NCBI RefSeq assembly: GCF_023159225.1 | Contig: NC_063161.1 | Span: 73,498,767 to 73,562,766, forward strand | DNA: 64,000 bases | Origin: Perognathus longimembris pacificus | Lineage: Eukaryota; Chordata; Mammalia; Rodentia; Heteromyidae | Direction: 5' to 3' | Shown: positions 12,513 to 24,262 of the stretch, piece after piece | How the letters are laid out: each line of letters begins with the position of its first letter | Numbering within the stretch: the first letter of the stretch is position 1 | Position numbers and translations under genes: made by a program | Notes under the pieces: model-generated | The model's input: the letters and a program-made list of their open reading frames with translations, nothing else | Told to the model about the DNA's origin: nothing | Databases searched by the model: none

Positions 12513-12959
12513 TTGCACTTTTTAAACTCAACCTCACCTACACACTCCCCTGGTGAAGTGTTGCAGACATAAGCCAGTCACAACATATCTTCCTGCTAGC
12601 TCATTGCACAGGCTGGGGCCTAGGCCACGAGTGGCATAGGCTTGTCCTCTGGAGAGACAGGAAGGACAGGTCTGGAGGGGATCCAGTGTGAAAAAGGACT
12701 GGGAAACAATTGGATCTGTTCCTTTTCCTTTTTCTTTTCAGGGAGGTATTCCTCCTTAGGGATTAGGTTCTTGCCAGTAACCATTACCAGAGGTCAGTGT
12801 GTGAGACCCACAGGCTCTCAGCTCTGCCCGCTTTGGTCAAAAGCTTACAAAGCTTTTGTTCCCTTTAAATCCTCACAGACTAGATCTAAGGTTGTAGGTC
12901 TGCAAAAAAAAAAGCACCTTGTCCAGCGTCTGCAAACCCCACTGTTTAATCCCTTGCAC

Positions 12960-13055
12960 TGAAAAACAAACTTGGGAAGGTGAGATAAGAAAATCATGAG
13001 TTCAAGGCCAATCTGACATAATAGTGAAACATGTCAATAAAAAGGGGGTTGTTTT
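12960..13055 (+). mobile_element. Partial B1-like SINE
   Basis: 'atcatgagttcaaggccaat' followed by an A-rich end. Confidence 0.45.
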
Positions 13056-13719
13056 AAGGCTTTCCTTTGCTTTTAAATCCTGAGCCTTTAAACTCCTAAG
13101 TAGATTGTGTTACAGTGCTCAACTCTGGCTAAATTTTCAATGCTAAAATGTGAAACCATCATAAGATCCTCCCACTTTTCACAATAAGCCAGGCCTTTCC
13201 ATTTGACAGAGTGCCCCAAAGTCGTGTAGTGGGGGGCTGTGTGTCTTGGATGCTCTTGATGTCAACCTCAGAGGTGTTGTCTGGAACATTTCTAACTTCC
13301 CCTTAGTAACAGGCAATAGATCTATTATTCATGAGCTTATCAAAACCTTTTCTCAACATTCTTTACGCTTTCAACCTCTAAGGTTGTCATGTTTCTCCAG
13401 GGAGAATTAAATGTGAAGGCAGACAGGACCTGTGTGTATGTGTAAATTCCTTAGTCGAGTTATTCCACTGCGGATCTCCTCTCAAGTCCAATAATGCCTC
13501 ACAAAGCTCCAAATCACAAAGAGCCCTTTGTTCCAATCGGCTGGTAAAGGGAAGCGATCTCTCTGTCATGAGAAACTTCCAGGCCCACTTCGTCCTCTCT
13601 CCAGAGCAAGCCCCACATCTGCTCTCCTCCAACCTGCCCCCAGCTACTCCAGGAAAACATCTGCTACCAAAGACATTGAAATGCAAAACCGGGAGAATGG
13701 TTCTTCCTGATTCCATCCC

Positions 13720-14110
13720 ACTAAAAGTCACCATTGAAGTGATGTGCTACTCCAATTTAATTGCGAGGAGAGAGCTCTCCAGTACAAATGCTTCATTCAT
13801 CCCAACACAGGCCCTCATGTGCCACTGCCTCAACTTCCTCCATTTTACTTTGTTACGTGAACAGGATACTTTTTATTCCTTTGAATGTTTTATTTCAATT
13901 ACTACGTGCGTGTTGTATATGAGAGGAAATGGGAAACCAGGCTAACAACTCCATTTATTTCTGTGACATCTAATGCAATGAGCTTGTGCTAAACACAGCA
14001 TAATGTGTTGTGTTGATGCAAACACAGCACGTGCCTTTAAAAGAGTGAAATTCTAATAATGACAATCTGTGACAGAGCTTCACATTTTGTAAAACTCAGT
14101 CTTTGTGGTG
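13720..14110. other. Candidate conserved non-coding element
   Basis: Unique, AT-rich DNA with tightly packed AT cores and 'aatgcaatgagcttgtgcta' plus 'aacacagcataatgtgttgt' palindrome-like text. Confidence 0.3.
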
Positions 14111-14262
14111 ATCTTAGCCTGGGAGAAATGAAGGTCAATAGAATTAGGGTCATTTTCCAGGTAAGAAAGGGAGCTAAGCTAGACTCACAACCAGCCCTGG
14201 CCCAGTCAGTGAGGCAGGCGTAACATCACAAAAGTTACACCAGATTTGATCGATGTGTTAAT

Positions 14263-14331
14263 CACGCGCGTGCGCGTGCATACACATACACACACACATC
14301 ACACATCACACATCACACATCACACATCACA
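14263..14331 (+). repeat. Alternating purine-pyrimidine tract and (ACACATC)n repeat
   Basis: CGCGCGTGCGCGTGCATACACATACAC is followed by five or so copies of 'acacatc'. The first part alternates purine and pyrimidine and is CpG-rich, favouring Z-DNA. Confidence 0.85.
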
Positions 14332-14439
14332 TGAAATCTAAATAAGGCCCATACACTGACCCAACATCTGTTTCCTGGTTTTGACATTGCACTGTGATCT
14401 TTGAAGGTGATCTCTTTGCGGGGATCGGGGTGAATGACA

Positions 14440-14900
14440 CACGAGGCCCCCATACCCTTGTTTTTACATTTTCCTGTGAATCTTATTATTTCAAAAGGAC
14501 TTTAAAAGCAACTCAATTATAGCTGAATGTGGGTTTTTATTCCCTTTATTTTTTTTTCAGCAGATGTCTACATTTGTTTTGAGGAAACAAAACACTCACC
14601 GGTCAATTACACACACTCTCTGGGGCTCTGATCCACAACATGGAGGAAATGACAGCGTATGCTTGTCTTATTTTATGTTAATTTCTACTGATGACTTCTA
14701 AAATTACTGCCAAGATGAATCCCCATAATGAAATAAAGTGGAAAACTATTTCAAAAGATGGAGCCAAGAAATGACAGCTTATAAAATTTAACAGGGCTAA
14801 ACTTAAAGGCGACACGTGCAGATATTAGTGATTAAAGCCACACTTGATTGGCAGTCTGAGACGCTGCCCTCAGGACTATTGCAGAACAAGACGGGTCCGG
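14440..14900. other. Candidate conserved non-coding element
   Basis: Repeat-free AT-rich text ('gcaactcaattatagctgaa', 'aattactgccaagatgaatc', 'atattagtgattaaagccac') with several homeodomain- and SOX-like cores and no frame. Confidence 0.38.
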
Positions 14901-15624
14901 CATCCCTGGTCCGGTTCATCCACACTGGCCCACAAGACCCACAGAACTTTTCTCTTCAATCTGGGGCATGATAGCCTGAAAGAGATCTCAGTAAACAAAA
15001 GTCGAAACCCAAGAAAATGAGCTGTCTCACTAGGAGGAGAATGCTCAGGGAAACAGACATGTAAACAGGGCCTGGGAGCTGCCTGCTCATATTTTAAGGG
15101 CTGTCATGTGGAAGCAAGATTAAACCAATTTAAGGAAATTAAAATAAAATCAGTGATGGAAGTTAAATAATAGACCATGGGATTGTAGAGAGGAAATCTG
15201 AGAATCTCATAAGCCTGCTGCAAATAAGTCCCCAGATGCCCATGTGCAGGGCTTGAAGTCCTCACCCATTGTGTTAATCCCTCAAGAGAAGGTAAACTAC
15301 TTTGAGTTCCTGTCATTCATCTTGGGAGGGATGCAGAGGGTGGAGGGAGCTGAACAGAGCAAGTGAAGGAGAGTGACTATGTTCAAAGTACCTTACCTGT
15401 GTAAGAATGGAACAGCCAGCGAGGCTTGCTGGGATGGGCTTGGGAAGGGAAAAAGGGCTTGTGGGAAGGTGATGGAGGGCTTATGTCTGATGAAGAAGCC
15501 TTGCATGTGTGTATGACTGTGTCAAAGGGAAGCCCCCTTGTACAACCTGCCAATGCTAATACTGATTAAAAAAAAATGTGGAAAGGAAAAAGACAAAGTG
15601 AGATTTTCCAGGGCCTCCTATTTG

Positions 15625-15850
15625 TGAGTCAGTTTTCTGTGACTGTGACAAAGTACAAAGTACAAACAACTCAAGAGAGGAGGGACTGACTTTGGCTCAG
15701 GATTTCTGAGGTTTCTGTCCTAGATTACTTCCCCAAAGTTCCACTTATGAGCATCACAATGGGGACCGAGCTTTCAACCACAAGCCTTCAGAAGGTGTTG
15801 GGGCATTTCCATCCAAACCCTACCACTACCGTCAAGCCTATCATTATTTT
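15625..15850 (+). mobile_element. MaLR-type LTR fragment
   Basis: 'cagttttctgtgactgtgac' followed by 'ttggctcaggatttctgagg' and a C/A-rich end ('ccaaaccctaccactacc') resembles a MaLR-like repeat. Related pieces occur at 46530-46800 and 63745-64000. Confidence 0.45.
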
Positions 15851-16065
15851 GTAGTAACTAGAAAATATAACCTCAATTTTCACTCACTCTGGTATTTTTA
15901 TTTCTCAATTTCTCAGCAGAATATTTAAATTTTCATTCAATCACCCACCACATGTACAACACTCAAATTATCTGGCACCAAGAGAAGCAGAGATGGAGTC
16001 GCTTTGCTTGCTTTATCCACCCCTTCTCCACTTTCTTTCTAAGACAGTAAGCCCCAACCGAGGCG

Positions 16066-16105
16066 GTGGGGGGGGGGGGGGCGTGTGTGTGCGGGGGGGG
16101 GGGGT
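16066..16105 (+). repeat. Paired long G-tracts separated by GTGTGTG
   Basis: A run of about 14 G is followed by CGTGTGTGTGC and a second run of about 12 G. It is a potential G-quadruplex and an unstable, sequencing-prone spot. Confidence 0.9.
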
Positions 16106-17099
16106 CACTCCTTTTAGAGAGTGCAGGCATCACAGAGTGACCGTAAACAAAAAAGAAAAGAAAAGAAGGGAAAAATCAAAAACAGAAAAACAAAAAGTGT
16201 AAAGAAGGAAGGAGAAAAAAAATGAGTCAAAGGAGAAGAGAAGCCAGCATTTGTCATTCAAAAAGATAAACATTTTACAGCCCAGCCTGCCTGTGTCAGG
16301 AACACTTGTGTCTTAATAGTATGCCTGCAAGCTTTCAAAACAAGTGTTTACCTGTCACAATAAACAGTTATGAGTGAGGAACACAAAACAGAGAGAACCA
16401 GGAGCTGGCAGGCTGCCAGCCAGGCCTCGTGCTGCTCTGCACAGAGCTCCTCACCCAGGCGGGTGGCTGGGAGTCTGCTGCCTCGGCCTGAGGCAGGCCG
16501 CTGAGCCTGTGGGCCATGGGAGACCCTTAAGAAACTGAGTGGCCGAGTAAAATGGGGTCACCAGAGGACCTGGGGGGGGCAGCTCATGGGATCCAACTGT
16601 CCCGCAGCCAATGGGAACTCCAAGGGACTCCCGGAAAGCCCCTTGATGGTGAGTGGAAACACTTCTCACTCTTTCCCTCCTTAAATAGTCCCAGCAGACT
16701 CATGGATGACATGAGTGAAATGGTAAGGGAGGAGCCTATAGTCACTGAACATTTATCATTGGCTGTTGGAGGTTAAGATTCATCTAAACTGGCAGATGGG
16801 AGGTGGTGGATCTCAGTGGTGGGGCACATGCCAAGCAGACCCCAGGCCTTCAGTTCCATCCTGTACACCAAAGCATGACAGAAAGTCCCAGTGACGTATG
16901 GTGCATCTGCCAGCACACACGGAGCCTTCGTGTCCACCGTGTGTAGACTCTGGAGGTGAGCAAGACCGATAATATCCTCCTTATGAAGAAATGGGGTAAT
17001 TGCTTTACATGTGAACCTCAAGCACAACACAACTAACAGTAACACACACACACTCCAACACCAAAATGGATGACTCAGACACCAATGATCTGTTGTTAT

Positions 17100-17205
17100 T
17101 TTAGACCATCTAGCAATGTAGTGAAGGCTGGCCTAGAACTCATGATCCTCCTGCCTCTGCCTTCCAAGAGCTCGGATACGGGTATGCACCACCATGGTAT
17201 ACTGT
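17100..17205 (-). mobile_element. Antisense B1
   Basis: 'ctggcctagaactcatgatc' plus 'ctcctgcctctgccttccaa' is classic reversed B1 text. Confidence 0.8.
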
Positions 17206-17611
17206 CATCCTCCATCCTGGGTGTGCAGAGGGGTTTCTCAAGTCACTAGATGAACAGGCAAGTCCCCATGTCTTTCCCCCCTTAGACTCGGGGAGCCTCA
17301 GCTGGGGTCCAAGGGTCAGTGTGTAATCACCCAGGAAGTTGACAGAAAGCCAAGTGACTCTGCAATATGTAACTGTGACAGCATGATCCAAGAAACACTC
17401 TTCCTAGAAAAACCAGGACAGAGACAAACAGCAAGTACCCCAGCTCTTGTGACCCAATACAACTACTGGCCCCCAGCACTAATAAGTACTTGAAATGGAG
17501 CCAGTGGTCCAGGCTTGGGGTACATAAATAATTACAGTGGTAAAGTGCACTCCACCCTTCCTTTTATTTACTATGCTAAATGTGGTTACTAGATAATTAG
17601 CTATGACCCAG

Positions 17612-17765
17612 CTAGGCCAGGCATGGTAGTACAGGATAGCAGATGCCTATAATCTCAGAACTCAAGAGGCAGGGGTGGCAGAAGGATTGTGAATTTGAGG
17701 CCAGCCTGGGCCACATAGCAAGACCCTCAAAAATTATTTTTAAAAACAACAAAAATCAAACAACT
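17612..17765 (+). mobile_element. B1 SINE
   Basis: 'caggcatggtagtacaggat', 'gaggccagcctgggccacat' and an A-rich tail. Confidence 0.82.
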
Positions 17766-18454
17766 AAAAACTGATTCATGAAGCATGTATTAAAATTCTA
17801 CACAATGGCACAGGTGTGGAATAGTTCAAGAGGTCTGTGATAGGCAAATATCAGTGCAGTGTGACAAGGTGAGCTGAGTCTGTGAGGGAAGACTCGCAGG
17901 AGTGCCCCCCCCTCCGTGCCCAAGCCCAGTCTTGAGGATGAGCAAGCACACAGAGCAAAGCCAGGGGCGGGGGGCGGGGGTCAACTCCCACGGAAAGGGC
18001 AGCGGTGGAGGTATGGCGCATTCATGCCAGTCACAAAAGCAACCCATGTGGCTCTGCTGAGAGCAAGACAGGGGGAGCGGGAACAGGATGTCGGGGCCTG
18101 ACCAAAAGGCTTGAAAGTCAGGCAAGCAAGGCTGCTGACCCTGAGCCAATTGTCAGGGAGGCACCGAGGGAAATGGTAGCAAGTTCAACACGAACGGAGA
18201 ACCTTCACTGCGACTGAAATTTACATCTGCAGCTCAGTTAGGTGAGTGACAACAGCAGCCTCAATAAGAATCATTAGGCTGGCTAGGAACTCAGAGAGTG
18301 AGCTATAAACCCAGGAAAGCCAAGTAAGGCACAGAAGGAAACGGCACAGCTGGAAGGAGGGAACTCAGCGATAGGCTGGAGGAGCCCAGGGACAGGCGTG
18401 CCTAGCATGCCTATGGCCCCGAGTCCAACCTCCAGTGCCAGAAAAGCAATCAGT

Positions 18455-18745
18455 ACAACTGGCTGAGCATGCTGTCTAGAAGAGACTCCCTTAGATGCAA
18501 AGAGAGAAATAGATGGAAGGTGAAAAGGAGAAATAAATATTCCATGCAATGTGTAACCAAGAGAGAACACAGGTGGCTCTATTAACATCAGACAAAGTAG
18601 ACTCTAAATAAAGTTTACAGGAAGTAAAGAAGGTTCAATATAAAAACATGCATCTATGAAGAGACTATAAATATGTATTTGTTTGACAAGCTCAAACAAG
18701 TTTCACAGATAGAGGTAACCTCCATGGTGGTAGTCAATGAGCAGG
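18455..18745 (+). mobile_element. LINE-1 ORF2 relic
   Basis: Contains 'aatattccatgcaatgtgta', 'aggtggctctattaacatca' and 'gacaaagtagactctaaata', which correspond to the L1 ORF2 region around the reverse transcriptase end. The frame is broken, with no UTR or tail. Confidence 0.65.
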
Positions 18746-18767
18746 ACACTTAGAAATGGCCCAGGGG

Positions 18768-18912
18768 ACCAGGCATGGTGGCTGACACCTGTAATCCCAG
18801 CTAACACCTAGGTAGACATGTGAGGACACCACTTCCTCACATCAGGATATCTGATATCTTCAGATATCAAGTTACATATCAACCTAGGCAAAGCTAGCAA
18901 AACCTGATCTCA
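18768..18912 (+). mobile_element. B1-like SINE with an inserted palindrome
   Basis: 'ggcatggtggctgacacctg' begins a B1-like copy. The middle carries the palindrome TGATATCTTCAGATATCA (18852-18869). Confidence 0.6.
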
Positions 18913-18914
18913 CA

Positions 18915-19130
18915 AAACAAGCCTGGAATGGTGGTCCACGCTTCTAATTCCAGCTACCCAGGAGGCAGAGACAAGAGGATTGTGGTCCAACGCCATCCTG
19001 GGGAACAGTATGAAATCCTATGGAAAACAAACTTAACCTAAAAAGGCTGGGACAAGAACACTTGCCTGGCATGCCCAAGGCTCTGGGTTCCATGCCCAGT
19101 ACACGCATGCACACATAGTCCCCCCCGCCC
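18915..19130 (+). mobile_element. Dimeric B1-ID-type SINE
   Basis: 'cctggaatggtggtccacgc', 'acccaggaggcagagacaag' and then a diverged ID half ('acacttgcctggcatgccca'). Confidence 0.7.
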
Positions 19131-20224
19131 CCACATATACAATACAATTGTGAAGCTCATGGATTTTGTGAATGTAAATTTTACCACAATAAAATAGAAA
19201 AAAATGGCCAGGGCATGGTAATTCTGGCAGTGGTGAGAGACGGAGGCTAGGGACCAGGCAACATGAGCGTGGGAGCCTAGGAGGCAGAGTGCTTGCTGAT
19301 CATTTGGAAGATGATTAATGTGGCCGGGTAGATAAGCTCTATATAGGATAAGTGGGATACACAGCTGGAAGTTCAGAGATTCAAGGAGTGGTTTAATGTC
19401 TGTAGGGTGGGGAGTCAGTTGTAGATGGGGAATAAACCAGACCCCCAGGACACCAAGACCCACAACCAGAGCAGCACCGTGGGACACAGCAGTGTTTGCG
19501 CCTGAAACAGTTTTCTTATCTCCCCACTGACACACACTTGATTTTCCTCCAGCCTCTACTTTCCCCCACGACCCTCCCTCTGCTAGACCAGTTGACTCCT
19601 GGGAGCTCACAAGACCTGGGACAGGAACCTACATCCAAGACCTTCTACTGCACTGTTGCCATGGAGATGGTGGCTGTACCTGTGGTCTTGCCAAAGCAAA
19701 CCCAAGAGCAGTTAGGAAAAGACATTATGTTCTTCTGTTTCTAGGACGTATTATATGCTTTCTCTTATTGGCTGCAGTTACATGGGGGAAAAGTACAATG
19801 GTACTGAGCTGCTCACATCTTTTCAAGTCTTTAAATAGAATGTAAGTTCCTAAGGACAGGGACACACAGTCAAAAGTCTTCCCTGCTACATCTTTTTTCT
19901 TGCTGCCAGACAGGGAAAAAGACATAGTCCCTTGAAAGCAGGCTTTCATGAAGTATTTGCTTAGAAAAATCTATACCTCATTAAAATGTTGAATGAGGGC
20001 AAATGAATGGATGACTATTTTGCTAAGTGACTACAGGCAACACCAATGATAGGTTTGAGGTATCTACCCACAAATAGTCCCTCAAGGAAGTCCCACTGTG
20101 CCTCATAGTTCAAACACCATCCATATGACAGACACCCAAATTTCTCTTTGCATGACCTCCTCCTTCAAGCTCTAAACATGTATGTCCTGGATGTGCCTGG
20201 TCACTGATCTTAGAAAAGAGACAC

Positions 20225-20516
20225 ACCAAGGAGAGGGAGAGAGGAAGCATGGGGTTCGCATATGAAGATGGCCAGAAACTCACTGAATTCTGTTAAAATG
20301 GGAGAAAGGGAAAAGGGAAGCTAGAGCACTAGAGTGGGTTAATTAGACTAAAATAAAATGCATGGGCAACATACCTTTGTGAAATTCCTTTTTGCAATTA
20401 ATAGACATTAAGAAAATGATAGGAAAGTAAAATGAGCTCTGTTGGGAGGATGAGGAGGAGCCAATGGAAAGGGAGGACCAATGGAGATGGTGAATGAGTA
20501 AGTATGGTCAAAGCAC

Positions 20517-20571
<55 letters not shown>

Positions 20572-20720
20572 ATAGAACAATGACATCTACTGAAATTGTT
20601 TTAGGAAGGGGTTAGGAGGACATATGAGGTGAGGTTGATGAAGGAGCAAATGTATGGAAATGTTACAATTAAACTTTCTGGTACAGCAATAAATGCTAAT
20701 AAGATATGTAAATTAAAAAA
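20225..20720 (+). mobile_element. LINE-1 3' UTR fragment with embedded TG microsatellite
   Basis: The text 'atatgaagatggccagaaac', 'tagactaaaataaaatgcat', 'aagtatggtcaaagcacatt', then a TG run, then 'ttacaattaaactttctggt' and 'aataaatgctaataagatat' follows the usual order of rodent L1 3' ends. I see no coding part. Boundaries are approximate. Confidence 0.6.
20519..20568 (+). repeat. (TG)n microsatellite
   Basis: About 25 TG units inside a LINE-1 3' UTR fragment. Confidence 0.97.
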
Positions 20721-20734
20721 TGAAGAAAAGGGGA

Positions 20735-20960
20735 TCCTGCCAGGATACATGGAGGTAGACTGGAGAGTCATGGTTTGAGGCCAGCCAGGAAAAAAACATT
20801 AGTGAGATGATGTCTCAAAAACAGCCCTAGCATGGCAGTACAGGCCTGGAATCCCAGGTAACCCTGGCATGGTTGTGCAGGACTGAAATCCTAGGAAACC
20901 CTGGCATGGTGGTACAGGACTATAATCCCAAAAGGGATGCAGGAGGCAGAGGTGAGCTTG
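20735..20960 (+). mobile_element. SINE cluster with tandem 37-bp units
   Basis: A B1-like tail ('gtttgaggccagccaggaaa') is followed by the three 37-bp units and 'aggaggcagaggtgagcttg'. Confidence 0.65.
20825..20935 (+). repeat. Three exact-period 37-bp tandem units within a SINE
   Basis: Units at 20825-20861, 20862-20898 and 20899-20935 each begin CCCT(A/G)GCATGG and contain 'acaggcctggaatccca'-like text, which is the promoter-proximal part of the B1-like SINE half. The period is exactly 37 bp with roughly 20-25% divergence. Confidence 0.85.
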
Positions 20961-21117
20961 TGGTGCAACAAGTCCTTATTTATTGAAGGGGAATGATGAA
21001 GCCTGCCCTTTACAAGAGTGACATAGGATATATATTGAGACCAGTATCTGAAGATTCAATAATTAGTCAACAACTAAGCTGTAATTCAATAATCAATTCA
21101 CTGCTAACAATCTTTTG

Positions 21118-21215
21118 TGTGTGGGTGATTACTGGGGGTTTGAACTCAGGACTTTGTACTTGCCAGGCTGGCACTCTTTCATCCGAGATATACTACCAGA
21201 CCAAGTGCTAATAAT
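21118..21215 (-). mobile_element. ID-like SINE half, antisense
   Basis: 'gggtttgaactcaggacttt' then 'tgccaggctggcactctttc'. Confidence 0.75.
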
Positions 21216-21839
21216 GATTCCTCAGTTGTTAAGGCAACAGTTGAGTGTGATCATTACTAATTAATGACTGAGAGTTAATTTTGTGCGATACTGTAATTGG
21301 AACCCAGGGCCTTGGGCATACTCTGATGCTAAGTGCTGTACACCAGATGCGTCCCCAGGCTCCATGTGGACAGTCAGTCCATTCCTCCATGTCTTTTAAC
21401 ATCCTTGGTGCTATTATAAGCTCCATAAACAATTCCCCTCCCCAGGCCCGAGAGTCAGTCTGCTCTGGGTGGGAGGAGATTCAGAGAACCCCAAGCCTGG
21501 CTCAGCAGCCACGCACCATACCTTGTCATCGTAGTTGTCAGCCCTGATCTGACCGCAGGCTGTGCCTCCCCTCAATGACAGCCTATGGTGTGCTCTGCCA
21601 AGCATTCCTGTCTTTAGGCCACCCATCTGCAGTGGCCAGCCTTCACAAGAATGGCCCCTATACCATACTTTCAGAGGATGCCATCACGGTTACCAGGCCA
21701 CAGGTACTAGAACCTAACATCCTGCCAGCAAGGGTATGTGGCAGAGGAGTCTCTTCACCTTATGGTGGACAGGAAGACAGGGAGAGATGTAAACAAGATA
21801 ACCCGAAAGACTGCTCCCTTGGCAACCCGTATCTCCACT

Positions 21840-21955
21840 AGGCCCTGTATGTAGCATTATTAAAATCTCCCTAAATAGGGCCATCCCTGGGGATGGAGTG
21901 ACTAACATGTGAACCTGTAGGGACATCTCATATTAAAACCGTGCCACTACTGCCA
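21840..21955 (-). mobile_element. Possible MaLR-type LTR remnant (reverse)
   Basis: 'agggccatccctggggatgg' followed by 'agtgactaacatgtgaacct' resembles the antisense of MaLR 5' ends. Short and decayed. Confidence 0.3.
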
Positions 21956-22110
21956 GGACTCCTTGGAAAGTCCCATTGTCCAAATCTGTTTACACCAGGG
22001 TATCCTAGGATCTAAATTTAGTTTCTCAACTTCCATCTCTGTTCTCCAATCCAGGCGTCCCACCTCCTTGGGGCCACTCTCAGCCTCTGGATCCAGCCTT
22101 CAGTATCCAC

Positions 22111-22125
22111 AGAACTTCTGAAGAC
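22111..22125 (+). repeat. LINE-1 target-site duplication, left copy
   Basis: AGAACTTCTGAAGAC ends where the L1 text begins and is repeated exactly after the A tail at 22651-22665. Confidence 0.9.
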
Positions 22126-22650
22126 ATGTACTAGGATGGTCCTAGCAGAAGATCACAACAGATCAATAGCTATGTCCATACGCACACATAAGATGATGCT
22201 AAGTGAAATGAACTCCAGGTTATGGAAACAAGTGGAATAGCACTGTTGCAGTTATTTTCAACATGCCATGTGAAACCGTGCCCTTCTTTTCTTTTCTTTT
22301 TTCCATATTCCCTTCCCGTGGTTTTACCCCTGATATCACTGTAACTGATTTTAGTACCATGAATATTGTGTATATGTGTATTGGAACTAGGTAAGGGAAA
22401 GGGAATACCCAAATCGAGAGACAGAGGATAAAAAGACAAACCAATACAACAGCAATACTTATAAAACTACATGGCATAAACCAACTGTACAACTCATGGG
22501 GGGAAGAAGGAAATGGAGAGGGGGGAGGCAGGGGAAAAATGAGGGAGGAGGTAACAAGGTGGATAAGAAATGTACTCACTACCTTACATACAAAACTGTA
22601 ACCTCTCTGTACTTCACTTTGACAATAATAAAAGAATAATTAAGAAAAAA
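22126..22650 (+). mobile_element. 5'-truncated LINE-1 3' end with perfect target-site duplication
   Basis: This 525-bp insert has L1 3'-end text: 'gatgatgctaagtgaaatga', 'caagtggaatagcactgttg' and 'aaaactgtaacctctctgta'. It ends in AATAATAAAAGAATAATTAAG plus an A tail. It is flanked by the 15-bp direct repeat AGAACTTCTGAAGAC (22111-22125 and 22651-22665), so both ends are exact. Severe 5' truncation is normal for L1 retrotransposition. Of the repeats outside the ERV this looks among the youngest. Confidence 0.92.
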
Positions 22651-22665
22651 AGAACTTCTGAAGAC
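22651..22665 (+). repeat. LINE-1 target-site duplication, right copy
   Basis: AGAACTTCTGAAGAC follows the A tail of the L1 insert and is identical to 22111-22125. Confidence 0.9.
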
Positions 22666-22799
22666 TGTTTTCCCTAAGAGCTCAACGAAAGGACTTGAGA
22701 ATCTCTGACAAAGAATCCAAGCAAAAGAAATTCGTGTACCCTCTCCTTCAGGATTTGTTTTATTCCTAAAAGCTGATCTCAATCATGAAGCTGCAGCTA

Positions 22800-23030
22800 C
22801 ATACACAGGAGAAGGACTCCAGCTCTATGGGATATTTGATTATCGGGTTAATTTAAATAGAGCAGTTTCATTCTGTTTTCCAAATGTGATTTGATTTACG
22901 TGCAACCTCTCTCAGGCAAAATGAGGGATGATTCTAAAGGGATTTTCTAATATCTCTGCTGAATCATGAGTTGTCAGAATTTATAAACTTTGGCACTTTG
23001 GAGTTCAAATCTCCATGACACAGGATTAAT
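22800..23030. other. Candidate conserved non-coding element
   Basis: 'gatatttgattatcgggtta' plus 'atttaaatagagcagtttca' and 'tgatttgatttacgtgcaac' are unique and AT-core-rich. They lie just after the L1 insertion at 22126-22650. Confidence 0.33.
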
Positions 23031-23035
23031 ATATG

Positions 23036-23096
23036 AAAGAGAGGTGGGGAAGGGAGAGGGAGAGAGAGGGGAGGAGGGAGAGGGAAAGAGAAAAAC
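23036..23096 (+). repeat. Short polypurine tract
   Basis: About 60 bases of G/A only (gaaagagagg, gggagagaga). Confidence 0.85.
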
Positions 23097-23194
23097 ACTG
23101 ACTCAGCTGACATTGTGAAAAACACATCACCACTGTGTGCATTGTTTCCTTAACAGAAACTCACTGAGGTGGGCTAGACTTGCTAGGCATTTCT

Positions 23195-23565
23195 TGTCCT
23201 ATGGACTGAATCTAGAATGTATTCCCAAAGGCCCATATGTTAGCCCAGCCATGGCACATTTGGGGAGGTGAAGAAGTCAGGTCATGGGAAGTTATTGTAG
23301 TTACTGTAAGATATGTCCCTTAAAGGGGATGTAGGGAACCTAAGACCCCTCCTTCCCCTCTCCCCTACATCCATCCATAGGAACAGCCTGCTCCAGTTCA
23401 CATTCCTGGCCATGATGTCCTGCCCCTTCACAGGCCCCAAGCATAGTGGCCAATAGAATGGGGACAGAAACCTCTAAAACTGTGGGCCAAGACAGACCTT
23501 TCTCTTTACAAATTCATATTGTCAGCCACTTGCTACCGTAATGGTAAGCTGACTGACACACTTGG
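23195..23565 (+). mobile_element. MaLR-type LTR
   Basis: It starts 'tatggactgaatctagaatg' plus 'tattcccaaaggcccatatg', passes through 'cctctaaaactgtgggccaa', and ends 'ctaccgtaatggtaagctga' plus 'ctgacac'. This is the layout of a MaLR-class solo LTR (5' drug-like 'aatgt..cccaaa' start to 'gctgactgacac' end). It appears nearly full length on the plus strand. Confidence 0.6.
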
Positions 23566-23879
23566 ATCGGTTCAGAAGAACCACCTGGGCTTCAGACATC
23601 TCCATTTCCATTCAATCAAATATCACCTGCAGGGCTCCAGGGCCCACAAGGAGGAGTTCAATAGGACCACTTTCTGTGTGAGATGGTCTGTGGAGGAAGG
23701 AGAAGGAGAAGGTCAAAGAGAAAGAGAAACCGTCTGGGAGCTGGCAGAATGCACCAGAAAACACCAAACACTTCTTGAATAAAGGCCAACAAGGCAGAAG
23801 GACATGAAAGGGATAGGTGGTTTGACACTGTCTGTAGTAAACATCAGCAGCAGCATCCTTTATTATTATTACTACTATC

Positions 23880-24262
23880 ATTACTTGTACTGGGGCTAAA
23901 AATGTGAGCCTTGCACTTGCTAGGTATGCTAACCCGAGCCACCTCACTAGCCACCATCCTCCTCCCTTTTTTCTTTATTAGTTATTTTCAGATAGGGTCT
24001 TATTTTTGCCCAGGAAGAGTTTGGGAATGGCCTACACACCATTCGCTAAAATCCAAGCTCAGGAAGGCTATCAGTTCAACCCTTGATCCCTTTCCCTCTG
24101 CCTCTTACATAGCTGGGATTACATGCTTGAATCACCATGCCTGGCTTGTCTATAGTCTAGTGGATCATAACTTCTTGCCTGAGCTGGCCTTAACCTGTGG
24201 TTTTCTTCCCTGTCTCTACCTCCTGTGTTAGTTGGGCTTACAGGTGGGAACCACCACACTGA
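23880..24262 (-). mobile_element. Antisense dimeric SINE(s)
   Basis: 'gccttgcacttgctaggtat' (ID half), then 'agctgggattacatgcttga' plus 'atcaccatgcctggcttgtc' and a further reversed B1-like piece ending 'gttgggcttacaggtggg'. Confidence 0.7.

Noticed and set aside
19038..19610. 190-codon minus-strand frame
   Set aside because: One end overlaps a SINE and the rest has no recognisable domain.
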